Source of the DNA: Dendronalium phyllosphericum CENA369
GTDB taxonomy: Bacteria > Cyanobacteriota > Cyanobacteriia > Cyanobacteriales > Nostocaceae
NCBI RefSeq assembly: GCF_016056275.1
Contig: NZ_JAECZA010000022.1
Location: forward strand, 1 to 53,195
Direction: 5' to 3'
DNA length: 53,195 bases
Part shown: positions 8,863 through 16,525 of the stretch, one piece after another
How the letters are laid out: every line of letters begins with the position of its first letter
How positions within the stretch are numbered: position 1 is the stretch's first letter
The notes under the pieces: model-generated
The model's input: the letters and a program-made list of their open reading frames with translations, nothing else
What the model was told of the DNA's origin: nothing
Databases searched by the model: none
Translations under genes and position numbers: made by a program

Positions 8863-9659
8863 CTAAATATACAGGGTTGCGAATTGTCTCTTACCTAGCT
8901 CCAAATTGGTTGGGATTCTATCAAGCGATCGCAGCTTATTTAAGTCGTGTTTTAGGAGTAGAAACCCAACTAAAGCAAGGTGAATGCGACCCATTAGAAG
9001 ACCCTCTATTATTTCAAGACCAAATAGACCTAGCTTTTATTTGTGGATTACCGCTAATTCGCTACAGTCAAATAATTTCCAACCAATTTCAGACATTGGT
9101 TGCGCCTGTATTACAATCATCTCGCTATGGTAATTGCCCTATTTACTATGCAGATGTGATTGTCAATGCTAATAGTAATATCCAAAAATTTGCAGATTTA
9201 TTAGGTAAAACATTTTGCTATAATGACCTGGGTTCTAACAGTGGTTATAATTTACTTTGCCATCGCTTAATTCAGGAAAGACACCCAGAGAATTTTTTTG
9301 TCAAAACTATACAATCGGGCTTTCATCAGCGTTCAATTCGCTGGGTAGTAGAAGGATTGGCAGATTGTGCGGCAATTGACAGCGTGGTATTAGAACAAGA
9401 ATTGAATAATTTTCCGGAATTATCAAAGCATTTGCGTGTAGTAGAAGTGTTAGGGCCTTCTCCAATACCACCATTGGCAGTCACACAACGTTTAGGTGTA
9501 TCTTTAATTCAACAAATGCAGTTGGCGCTACTCCAACCAGATGCAGAATTGCAAAGAGTTATGAAACAGTTTGGAGTTAAACGTTTTGCCGCAGTGGAAT
9601 TAGAAAATTATCAAGTACTAAACAAAATGTACCGCGATCGCTTTGTCAGCTTGTCGTGA
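8859..9659 (+). CDS. PhnD-like periplasmic-binding-fold protein without signal peptide
   Basis: This 266-residue protein resembles substrate-binding components of phosphate/phosphonate ABC transporters (PhnD family). Supporting segments are ADVIVNANSNIQKFADLLGKTFCYNDLGSNSGYN and the pattern in which a gap-filling helix is followed by SGFHQRSIRWVVEGLADCAAID. Family members place the ligand in a cleft between two lobes. Here the chain begins MTKYTGLRIVSYLAPNW with no signal peptide or lipobox, and no permease or ATPase gene is nearby, so a classical import role is doubtful. The start overlaps the stop of the small membrane protein by ATGA, which settles the choice over an in-frame start at 8802. 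A cytoplasmic ligand sensor is one alternative. Confidence 0.7.
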   Translation: MTKYTGLRIVSYLAPNWLGFYQAIAAYLSRVLGVETQLKQGECDPLEDPLLFQDQIDLAFICGLPLIRYSQIISNQFQTLVAPVLQSSRYGNCPIYYADVIVNANSNIQKFADLLGKTFCYNDLGSNSGYNLLCHRLIQERHPENFFVKTIQSGFHQRSIRWVVEGLADCAAIDSVVLEQELNNFPELSKHLRVVEVLGPSPIPPLAVTQRLGVSLIQQMQLALLQPDAELQRVMKQFGVKRFAAVELENYQVLNKMYRDRFVSLS

Positions 9660-9666
9660 AGTTAGC

Positions 9667-9816
9667 ATATTGTATTACCATATCGGGCGAATTGCAGGTA
9701 CTAGAGAATTAGTTATTACTCGTACACCATTTATTGTGGCTTATCGGGTACGAGCCGACCAAATTGAGATTTTAGCGGTTATTCATGCTACTAGACGCTG
9801 GTATGATAATTTTTAG
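9667..9816 (+). pseudogene. RelE/ParE-type toxin, C-terminal remnant
   Basis: Immediately after the PhnD-like gene a frame without its own start translates as ...HIGRIAGTRELVITRTPF, then IVAYRVRADQIEILAVIHATRRW and a TAG. This matches the conserved C-terminal half of ParE-like ribonuclease-fold toxins (G-R-x-x-G-T-R-E-L-V, P-[FY]-I-V-x-Y-R-V, E-I-L-x-V-x-H-x-x-R-x-W). About 50 residues of a usual 95-100 remain. No antitoxin gene is present. It overlaps the 3' end of the convergent TPR gene by four bases. Confidence 0.7.
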
Positions 9817-11060
9817 GAAACTGCATAAACCCAACTCTGTTGTTGTACCAACAACATTGCATCTTGATAAACTTGCTTAAATAAGACTCGCTGTGCATGA
9901 CTACCGCCAACTTCCTGCAAGCGTGACAAAACAGGTTTGAGTTCTGCAACAGTTGTGTTGAAATCACCTTGAGCATGAGCTACCATTCCTCTGGCTGCGG
10001 GAATTGCTATCTCTAACCAACTCCGTCGCAGGAAAGGATTAATACTTAAGGCATGGTGCTGCATACTCTGAAGCATCTCATTTACCCAGTCTTGGAGTCC
10101 GGCTTTGGCAAGGGCATAGACGTAATGCAAATCCTGGAATGGTAAAGCATGTTCGTCAATACGACTGTAAAGATAAGGACTGATGCCTTCCCAGCGATTC
10201 CCTACATCTACCCCGCGTAATTCCAGTCGCAATAATAGTGAAATTACCCCTACTTGGTCTTTGGGGGATTGTTTATTGGCGCGTTCCCAAATGTGAGTAT
10301 CGTAGAGTGAAAGAACTTTTTGATAGTTTCCTAGTTCTAGATAATACAAGGCAATGTGCCACCAGTTATGCGTGTAAAGCATAGAGTTGCAGTTTTCCCA
10401 AGTATCTGCAAAACTCTCCATCCAAGCTATGCCTTCATCGACTCTTGCTTGAGTTTCCATGACATGAGCGATCGCATGGTGCGCCCAAGGATCGGATCTA
10501 TTTAATGCGATCGCAATACGAGCCATCTTTTCGGCTGCTTTAAGTTGGTGACATTGTTCTAAACCAAATGCCACCATACCGTATAAATAATGTTTTTCTG
10601 TGTTGCTAGGTAAAACTTTTTGGGCAATTGCTAGTAATTTTTCTTGATTGCCTGTATAAAAATAGTGATACTGTCCCTGCTGAACGGAAATTAAATCGCG
10701 GGGAAATTGGTTGGTAATTTCTTCATGAAAGGCGATCGCTACATCAATCTCTTGATTTGCCCAAGCTAAAATTGCCCGCACATATAACTGTTCTCTAGCA
10801 GTAATCTGGGCTAAATACCGTTGTGCTATTTGCAGATATGGTTGTGCTTGCTGCCAAGCTTTAGTATTTTCTTGGGTGAGATAATAAGCAGCCGCGTAAG
10901 CATGAGCTAACGCACAAGTGGGATCTGCCGCAATAGCTTGCAAAATCGCTGTTTCTGCATCTTTACCATAACCAAGCGCCTCATTAATAAAATTGTTGAT
11001 AGCTGCGATCGCTTCGGCTGAATCTGTTGTAACTATTAATCCTTGAGCATCTTTGAGCAT
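9813..11060 (-). CDS. TTC38-like tetratricopeptide repeat protein
   Basis: This 415-residue, entirely helical-looking soluble protein matches the pattern of the TTC38 family. Markers are ADPTCALAHAYAAAYYL, PWAHHAIAHVMETQARVDEG and THNWWHIALYYLELGNYQKVL; the HHAxAHxxExQ and HNWWHxALxxxExG stretches are family signatures. The molecular role of this family is not established. No signal peptide or catalytic motif is seen. The start ATG at 11060 gives MLKDAQGLIVTTDSAEAI, which matches the family's usual beginning in that the first helix follows at once. Upstream, in the divergent promoter region, sits a long inverted repeat (11170-11203). Confidence 0.72.
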   Translation of the reverse strand: MLKDAQGLIVTTDSAEAIAAINNFINEALGYGKDAETAILQAIAADPTCALAHAYAAAYYLTQENTKAWQQAQPYLQIAQRYLAQITAREQLYVRAILAWANQEIDVAIAFHEEITNQFPRDLISVQQGQYHYFYTGNQEKLLAIAQKVLPSNTEKHYLYGMVAFGLEQCHQLKAAEKMARIAIALNRSDPWAHHAIAHVMETQARVDEGIAWMESFADTWENCNSMLYTHNWWHIALYYLELGNYQKVLSLYDTHIWERANKQSPKDQVGVISLLLRLELRGVDVGNRWEGISPYLYSRIDEHALPFQDLHYVYALAKAGLQDWVNEMLQSMQHHALSINPFLRRSWLEIAIPAARGMVAHAQGDFNTTVAELKPVLSRLQEVGGSHAQRVLFKQVYQDAMLLVQQQSWVYAVS

Positions 11061-11169
11061 ATTAATTCCTTATACCAAGATTTTTAGAGTAAATAAAATA
11101 CGGTAAATCTATCGAATTAGTGTACTTATGCCAATGAGTATGTCACACTTAACTAAAAACGGCAAGCAA

Positions 11170-11203
11170 AAAGTACGATTAATCGATAAATTAACCGTAC
11201 TTT
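11170..11203. promoter_or_regulatory. Inverted repeat between divergent genes
   Basis: AAAGTACG (11170-11177) pairs perfectly with CGTACTTT (11196-11203). After one mismatch an inner stem TTAAT/ATTAA closes a six-base loop. It lies 110 bases upstream of the TPR gene and about 165 bases upstream of the CAP gene. There is no T-run, so an operator or RNA structure is as likely as a terminator. Confidence 0.45.
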
Positions 11204-11367
11204 AGTTTGAGATATTGAGAAACCTGCTTTCCGAAAACTTGTACTAGTACTGTGGAGCTAAATATATATTGCCCGAAGAAGACATGGTGAGTTGTATGTG
11301 TTTGATGCTACGCGCTCTCACATTCCCTGCACTCTTCAATCTCGGCTTCTAATTTATGAGGTTATTA

Positions 11368-11997
11368 ATGCGTCAGCTACAATTTTGGAAATCTTCAGAA
11401 ATTCCGCAAACAGGTGCGGAAAAATTAGTAAAAGCGAATATTCTTTCTTCGTTAGAACAACAAGTAATACTAGAAATGAATAAAGTGCGGACAAATCCTG
11501 TTGCCTATCTTTCAATTCTGGAAAATTATCGCCAGCGCTTTCAAGGCAAACAAGTCAAAATCTCTGATAATGTTTACTTGCAAACTCAAGAAGGAGTAAA
11601 AGCAGTTGATGAGGCGATCGCGTATTTGAAGTCAGCCCATCCTGTGGGAGCATTAACCCTATCTCAAGGTATGTCTTTAGGTGCTAGGGATCATGTCAAA
11701 GACCAAGGAGCAAAAGGTACAACGGGTCACTATGGTAGTGATGGTAGCGATCCCTTTACTCGCATCAGCCGCTATGGAACTTGGCAAGTTACTGCTGGCG
11801 AAAACATCAGCTATGGTTCTAGCACAGCCCAAGATATTATCATGCAGTTGATTATTGATGACGGAGTATCGTCACGCGGTCATCGTCACAATATTTTTAA
11901 CCCAGCTTTTAAAGTTACAGGGGTAGCATTTGGAATTCATGCCACATATAGACAGATGTGTGTGATTACCTATGCTGGAGGATATCTAGAAAAGTAG
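11368..11997 (+). CDS. CAP-domain (SCP/PR-1-like) protein
   Basis: This 209-residue protein has a CAP domain spanning nearly its whole length. It opens with a helix [20 protein letters not shown], continues with [16 protein letters not shown] and [18 protein letters not shown], then AGENISYGS and [22 protein letters not shown]. These match CAP motifs including the conserved His/Glu cavity residues and the HRxN-IF-NP stretch. CAP proteins are usually secreted and bind lipids or act on surfaces. Here no convincing signal peptide is present, so export is uncertain. ATG at 11368 is preferred over 11356 because GAGG (11358-11361) lies six bases before it. The next gene starts 13 bases after the stop, suggesting one transcript. 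Confidence 0.85.
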   Translation: MRQLQFWKSSEIPQTGAEKLVKANILSSLEQQVILEMNKVRTNPVAYLSILENYRQRFQGKQVKISDNVYLQTQEGVKAVDEAIAYLKSAHPVGALTLSQGMSLGARDHVKDQGAKGTTGHYGSDGSDPFTRISRYGTWQVTAGENISYGSSTAQDIIMQLIIDDGVSSRGHRHNIFNPAFKVTGVAFGIHATYRQMCVITYAGGYLEK

Positions 11998-12010
11998 GCT
12001 TGATACTAAA

Positions 12011-12865
12011 ATGAGCGATCGCTACAGTCATACTTCGGTCGGTGCTGCACGTCTTAACGTCTATGTCCAAGGTCAAGGATTCCCGATTCTAGCTTTACAC
12101 GGTCATCCTGGTTCTGGTCGTAGTCTTTCTGTATTTACCAATCATTTATCAAAACACTACCAAACCATCGCCCCAGATTTGCGTGGCTATGGTCAAAGTC
12201 GTGTTAATGGCAATTTTGACATGACCGACCATTTGATTGACTTAGAGGCACTACTAGACCGCTTGCAAATTGAAAAATGTCTCTTATTAGGATGGTCGCT
12301 TGGTGGTATTTTAGCGATGGAACTGGCATTGCGCCTGCCACAGCGCGTCACTGGGATGATTTTGGTGGCTACCGCAGCCAGACCTTATGGCAATCATCCC
12401 CCGGTTACTTGGCAGGATAATCTGTATACTGGCGTAGCTGCACTTTTAAACTTTATTAATCCAAGTTGGCAGTGGAATATAGAAACTTTTGGCAAGCGAT
12501 CGCTTTTTCGTTATCTAATCCAACAACATACACCTACTGCTTATAGTTACATTGCCCAGGAGGCTGTTCCAGCTTATTTGCAAACCTCTGCTAATGCTAG
12601 CCGCGCTCTTTATACTGCCCTACGCGCTGGCTACGACCGACTCAAAGACCTAGAGCAAATTCATTGTCCTAGTTTGGTGCTTGCTGGTGTCCAAGACCGT
12701 CACATCACAGTTGAATCTAGCTTGGAGACAGCTCGCTACCTTAAAAATAGTCAATGGCAATGCTATCCCAATACCGCCCATCTTTTTCCGTGGGAAATCC
12801 CGCAGCAGGTATTGAACGATATTGACCGTTGGCTAGAAGACCATCCGCAGGTAATTAATAGTTAA
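12011..12865 (+). CDS. Alpha/beta-fold hydrolase
   Basis: This 284-residue hydrolase has a complete catalytic triad: nucleophile Ser96 in GWSLGG, Asp229 in AGVQDRH and His257 in NTAHLFPW. The oxyanion-hole region is LHGHPGSG (residues 30-37). The segment IAPDLRGYGQS is typical of the family that includes esterases, epoxide hydrolases and haloperoxidases, so the substrate is not predictable. The start codon runs straight into a HIP1 site. It likely shares a transcript with the CAP gene. A strong inverted repeat just after the stop separates it from the convergent DUF1816 gene. Confidence 0.87.
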   Translation: MSDRYSHTSVGAARLNVYVQGQGFPILALHGHPGSGRSLSVFTNHLSKHYQTIAPDLRGYGQSRVNGNFDMTDHLIDLEALLDRLQIEKCLLLGWSLGGILAMELALRLPQRVTGMILVATAARPYGNHPPVTWQDNLYTGVAALLNFINPSWQWNIETFGKRSLFRYLIQQHTPTAYSYIAQEAVPAYLQTSANASRALYTALRAGYDRLKDLEQIHCPSLVLAGVQDRHITVESSLETARYLKNSQWQCYPNTAHLFPWEIPQQVLNDIDRWLEDHPQVINS

Positions 12866-12867
12866 TT

Positions 12868-12916
12868 GTTAGTCGTCAGTTATCAGTTGTCAGTCGAAAA
12901 ACAACTGACGACTAAC
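12868..12916. terminator. Probable bidirectional terminator
   Basis: A perfect 14-bp inverted repeat, gttagtcgtcagtt (12868-12881) and aactgacgactaac (12903-12916), encloses a 21-base loop and is followed by TTTT. It sits between two convergent genes, as a shared terminator would. The loop carries further cagttgtcag repeats of the STRR type. Confidence 0.7.
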
Positions 12917-12927
12917 TTTTGCCTTAC

Positions 12928-13230
12928 TTACATCTGACCGCTAAAGACAGGCTTTACTTTGCGGTCACTCCTTTCCCCCAAGTCGTCAGCAATTGTCAAA
13001 GTATTTGGTTTGCAGCGCTTCACGTTCACCAATATTCCTTGAGCTCCTTCTAACTCTAAGTCTTCTACATATCCTTTGATGGCCAATTTGGCATCAGAAG
13101 AACTGAGGAATGGCCCGAAGTAGTAGGTGCAACGGGGATTTTGTGTGATAATTTCCACCCACCAAGCTAAACCGAGACTATTGAATGTGCTAATCAAACT
13201 TTCCTTCAGGTTATCCCAAATTGTTTTCAT
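12928..13230 (-). CDS. DUF1816 domain protein
   Basis: This 100-residue protein has the DUF1816 signature: LGLAWWVEIITQNPRCTYYFGPF followed by a helix SSSDAKLAIKGYVEDLE and a strand containing GILVNVKRCKP. The family is found mainly in cyanobacteria, and its members are small soluble proteins. The WW-x-E-I ... C-x-Y-x-F-G-P-F core is well kept. A biochemical function is not established, to my knowledge. No partner gene is tightly linked: rlmB lies 94 bases downstream on the same strand and could be co-transcribed. Confidence 0.8.
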   Translation of the reverse strand: MKTIWDNLKESLISTFNSLGLAWWVEIITQNPRCTYYFGPFLSSSDAKLAIKGYVEDLELEGAQGILVNVKRCKPNTLTIADDLGERSDRKVKPVFSGQM

Positions 13231-13324
13231 GGTTGTTGCTGATTTATCAAGTGGTACTGAGTGTTAAACGATTATGTTGCTGTTTTTTGCTTTACATTTC
13301 TTTATACTCTTTTCCTCTTGTTTT

Positions 13325-14275
13325 TCAAAGGGGTTTTTGTAATTTATCTAAGTACAAAGTGTTTAACGACCGCTGGCGATAAATCTCATATAGCGCCATA
13401 CCCGCAGCAACTGAGGCATTCAGGCTAGGGGTCTTACCCAGCAGCGGAATTGATACCAAAACATCGCAAGAGCGTTGTGTTAACATACTGAGACCTTCAC
13501 CTTCAGAGCCAACTACCAGAACGATAGGGCCGCGGAAATTTATTGAATGCAGGGGTTCGCTACCAGTTGCAGCAGTCCCATAAATCCAAAAGCCAGCTTC
13601 TTTCAATTCTTCTAAAGCACGACTAAGGTTGATGACTCTAGCTACTGGAAAATTTTCTAAAGCGCCTGCTGCTACTTTCACAACTGTGGAAGTAATACCA
13701 GCTGCTCTTCTTTGGGGAATTACTAATCCTTGAGCGCCTATTGCTTCGGCAGTACGAATAATTGCTCCCAAGTTGTGGGGATCGGTAATCCCATCAGCTA
13801 CGACAATTACGGGATCGGTGAGTGATTTGGTCTGTGCAATCAAATCGGGCAATTCAATGTAGCTGTAGGGGGCTATTTGTGCTGCTACGCCTTGGTGATT
13901 CGCCCCGTTAGTAATTTGGTCTAAGCGCTTAGGTTCAACTTCGTCAATGACAGTGCCATTGTCCTTGGCTTGGAGGATGAGATGATGAAAGCGGGGATCG
14001 TAACGCAGGCGTGGGGTAATCCAGATGCGGTTTAGACTGCGTTGATTTTCCAAAGCACTCAATACTGGATGGCGACCGTAGATGAGATCGCTATCTTCTG
14101 GGTGTTTTGGAGAAGGAGATGGATGAGAGAAATGACGCTGGTAACGTGGTTTGCTATCTTCATCCCTGTGTCGGGGAGTGGGAAGAGAATCGGCAACTAC
14201 ATTGCCCTTGATTTTTAGGGGTTGCCCACGATTTGGTTCGCCAGAAGTCTTGATTTTTCTTGGTTTATTCGGCAT
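13325..14275 (-). CDS. rlmB: 23S rRNA (guanosine-2'-O-)-methyltransferase RlmB
   Basis: This SpoU/TrmH-class methyltransferase uses S-adenosylmethionine to methylate the ribose of a conserved guanosine in 23S rRNA (G2251 in E. coli numbering). A basic, Pro-rich N-terminal tail of about 60 residues precedes the substrate-binding domain, which begins [15 protein letters not shown]. The knotted SPOUT domain carries the three family motifs: [24 protein letters not shown] and [21 protein letters not shown]. At 316 residues it is longer than the roughly 245 of E. coli because of the tail, as is usual in cyanobacteria. It lies 89 bases downstream of mrnC on the same strand, an association also known from Bacillus. 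Confidence 0.93.
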   Translation of the reverse strand: MPNKPRKIKTSGEPNRGQPLKIKGNVVADSLPTPRHRDEDSKPRYQRHFSHPSPSPKHPEDSDLIYGRHPVLSALENQRSLNRIWITPRLRYDPRFHHLILQAKDNGTVIDEVEPKRLDQITNGANHQGVAAQIAPYSYIELPDLIAQTKSLTDPVIVVADGITDPHNLGAIIRTAEAIGAQGLVIPQRRAAGITSTVVKVAAGALENFPVARVINLSRALEELKEAGFWIYGTAATGSEPLHSINFRGPIVLVVGSEGEGLSMLTQRSCDVLVSIPLLGKTPSLNASVAAGMALYEIYRQRSLNTLYLDKLQKPL

Positions 14276-14364
14276 ATAAGTTTTGGGTATAGCTTATGAG
14301 TGGGCTTCCCGATTCTTTGAAATTTACCAGGACTACACTGCCGATCTCTTTGGGAGATTGAATT

Positions 14365-14886
14365 TCACACTATTTTCTCTAGATGAAGTTTTTGCAACAG
14401 TTCGGTTAAGCGCTGGGAATCGGTGAGATACAGGTAGCCAATTAATGTTTCTAGACTAGTAGCTTGTTGATAAATTTCGGGTTCGACCCGCTTTGTGCGT
14501 CTTGTGGCAGCATTACGACCCCGCCGAACAATTTCTAATTCGGTTTGCTTCAGATGAGGGATCAGCGATCGCAAATGTAGCGCCTGTGTTTCCGCTCTTA
14601 CCTGTGCTACTACTAAATGATGGTATGTTTCTGTCCTCTGCAACGGCAGTAAATAGAACATTCTAACATACAGTTCATAAATTGCATCTCCTATATATGC
14701 TAAAGCAGCGGGAGAAATTTGTTGCAATTGTGTCTGAGAAATCTGTTGAGTTAATTGCGCCGTAGTTGCTAAGAATGCCTGAGTTAAAGATGAATCGATT
14801 TGCGGCGCTTCATCTTGTCCATTTAATTCTTCCTCCTTTGACTTCACAAGTCTATCGTTCCTTATTAGGTTATATTTAAGAGGCAT
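14365..14886 (-). CDS. mrnC: Mini-ribonuclease 3
   Basis: This 173-residue RNase III catalytic domain lacks a double-stranded-RNA-binding domain, the hallmark of Mini-III, which matures 23S rRNA ends. The catalytic helix reads ALAYIGDAIYELYVR and the second acidic site is in QQATSLETLIGYLYL. The RRGRNAATRRTKR stretch between them is the usual basic segment. The first 45 residues are variable and may start later than the ATG at 14886. It pairs with rlmB, another 23S rRNA maturation enzyme, just downstream. The two probably share a transcript. Confidence 0.9.
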   Translation of the reverse strand: MPLKYNLIRNDRLVKSKEEELNGQDEAPQIDSSLTQAFLATTAQLTQQISQTQLQQISPAALAYIGDAIYELYVRMFYLLPLQRTETYHHLVVAQVRAETQALHLRSLIPHLKQTELEIVRRGRNAATRRTKRVEPEIYQQATSLETLIGYLYLTDSQRLTELLQKLHLEKIV

Positions 14887-15535
14887 TTTTGGAGAAATTT
14901 CTTTTTCCTTAAGTATTTCATCTTGCTTACAGTTAAGTAGTCCGGTATAAATATTTTGTAGTCTTATAATGCAGAGCCTGAAATCTTAAGATAGTTTTAA
15001 TCTAATTTATCTTTATTCATATGGGTTGGTTTTATCGTTTTAACCTATTTAGCATAATCAACCCCATTAAAATTACTCAGTAATTTTATCTTTTTTAATT
15101 GCTAGTTTGCACTTAATAAATTTTTATTTACCTACCAGACAGTTTTGTTGACTTGACAAGCAATGGGTTGAAGTATCAAACTATCTAATAAATTCCGGAG
15201 ATAAATTTTCTCTAAGGTCTTTTTAAAAGAAATATTAACTTAGTAATATACCAAAATGACCGAGTAAACTACTAACCGAAGATTTTTGTGGTGCGTAATT
15301 CCTGATTCTTGATAATGAGAGAATCGCTTCTAGCAATAAATAGTCTTGTGGCATCACACACCCTAACCCTATCTTAATATTCTACAAACATTCTCTAGTT
15401 ATGATTGGGAAAAATAAGTTTTTTCTATTATAGCTAAAGCTTATACAGCTTATTAGTGACTGCATTCATTACTAACCTTGTTAGGTAATATACTGATATT
15501 AAGTAGGTCGGCGTAAAATTTATCGTTGAGATGAG
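14887..15535. other. AT-rich gene-free spacer
   Basis: These 650 bases are AT-rich and hold no convincing coding region. A small hairpin, gattct...agaatc, occurs near 15301-15326. The region contains the promoter of mrnC at its left side. No tRNA cloverleaf or known riboswitch was recognised. Confidence 0.4.
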
Positions 15536-15539
15536 GCAG

Positions 15540-15790
15540 GAGGTGAGACAGCGCGGTCTTGGTGAGTCCACTTGCTGTCTTGGCGCTTTGCGTCGTTAGC
15601 GTAGCGTTAGCAAGTCTTCTCCCAAAGGGAGCCACTGCGGTCTTGGGGTTTCCCCCTTCGGGTGACGCGAAGGGGGGTTTCCCCGCCACTTCCTTCAACG
15701 GGGGGAACCTCCGCAACGGAGTGGTTCCCCCTGAGCAACTGCTTTAGCGCCAGCGATAGCGACGCAGTCGCGTCACCCGAAGGGCAGAAT
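15540..15790. repeat. GC-rich multi-hairpin intergenic repeat block
   Basis: A GC-rich island stands in an AT-rich spacer. It holds a perfect 9-bp stem CCCCCTTCG (15652-15660)/CGAAGGGGG (15668-15676), and a 9-bp stem GGGGGAACC (15701-15709)/GGTTCCCCC (15723-15731) with an inner TCCG-caa-CGGA stem. Related fragments such as cgtagcgttagc and cacccgaaggg also occur. Such patchwork modules are dispersed through Nostocales genomes. The open frames across it in either strand are by-products of the repeats. Confidence 0.75.
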
Positions 15791-15864
15791 AAAAGAGGGT
15801 TTGAGCCTATTTAATTTTTATTATTAACATAGTTTTGTTTTTCCACACCGTTCTACTTACATCT

Positions 15865-15909
15865 GCTGGCTTTCATGCCTCTCCCGCGAGGAGAGAGGTG
15901 TCTGCCAGC
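15865..15909. other. Nested hairpin downstream of the STAS gene
   Basis: An outer stem GCTGGC/GCCAGC (15865-15870/15904-15909) encloses an inner stem ctctcc-cgcga-ggagag. It lies 74 bases beyond the STAS gene stop. No T-run follows on the minus strand, so a terminator role is only possible; an RNA-processing or repeat-derived structure is equally likely. Confidence 0.45.
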
Positions 15910-15982
15910 GTTTCTACAAATTAAGCTACCCCGATCAAACATGTAGATAGCTAAGTCGATCTCTCTAGTCAAGCGATCGATG

Positions 15983-16348
15983 CTACTTGTTGACGTTTTC
16001 TAGAGCCGCATCAACTGTGGTTTGCAGTGAGAGAAACTTCTCTAAGCGAACAAGCTTGACCGTTTGAGTTACTCGGGCATTAGTGACAATTTGCAAAGTG
16101 CCCTGCTCATTTTGAGCCTGCTTGGCTAGCTGCACCAAAGCACCCAAGCCAGAGCTGTCAACAAAGTCAATTTGCGAAAGATCCAGAATAATGTGCTTTG
16201 GGCCCTCGTCAATTTTTTGGCCAAGTACCTTGCGAAACGTCGGCTCAGAAAAAGCATCTAATAAACCTGTGAGGCGGAATAGCTGACAGTTATCCCGGAT
16301 TTCACGAGTGCCTCTCAGGCTCACGGTTAGATTAAGTGGCTCAGCAAT
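15983..16348 (-). CDS. STAS-domain anti-sigma-factor antagonist, probable ATT start
   Basis: This protein is a single SpoIIAA-like STAS domain. The phosphorylatable serine lies in IDFVDSSGLGALVQL, preceded by the strand HIILDLSQ. Such proteins are dephosphorylated to bind an anti-sigma factor and free a sigma factor, or act similarly in other partner-switching pathways. The first conventional start is GTG at 16324, but it has no ribosome site and cuts off the first strand of the fold. Six to nine codons upstream the frame continues as xAEPLNLTVSLRG, beginning at ATT (16348) with GGAGG five bases before it. I favour that rare start. An IR-rich spacer follows; carA lies upstream on the same strand. 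The partner kinase is not in the window. Confidence 0.85.
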   Translation of the reverse strand: MAEPLNLTVSLRGTREIRDNCQLFRLTGLLDAFSEPTFRKVLGQKIDEGPKHIILDLSQIDFVDSSGLGALVQLAKQAQNEQGTLQIVTNARVTQTVKLVRLEKFLSLQTTVDAALENVNK

Positions 16349-16430
16349 AATTCCCTCCTCATCATTAAAAGTGAACGCTCAAGTATAGATGGTTTTTGTG
16401 CGTGTTGTCTACAACCTGCTGGAGTAGGAG

Positions 16431-16512
16431 GGATTGGGTATTGGGGATTGGGTATTGGGTACTGGGAAAACTCTTCCCTAGTCCCTAATCTCCAGTCGCC
16501 GATCCCCGATCG
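16431..16512. repeat. Short tandem repeats (ggggattg/ggtattg type)
   Basis: Degenerate repeats (gattgggtattggggattgggtattgggtactggg), followed by their approximate complement ccctagtccctaatctccag, can fold back on one another. This is a typical STRR block in the spacer after carA, and a second such block flanks carA on its other side at 17700-17820. Confidence 0.6.
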
Positions 16513-16525
16513 CTCATTTCCATTT

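Noticed and set aside
11292-11483. 63-codon + strand open frame overlapping the CAP gene
   Set aside because: Out of frame with the clear CAP-domain gene and without family resemblance.
14887-15535. Search for tRNA or structured RNA in the long spacer
   Set aside because: No cloverleaf, T-loop consensus or riboswitch core was found by eye.
15453-15747. Open frames of 62-87 codons across the repeat island on both strands
   Set aside because: They coincide with palindromic repeats, have no ribosome site, and their Pro/Gly/Ala-rich translation simply mirrors the repeats.
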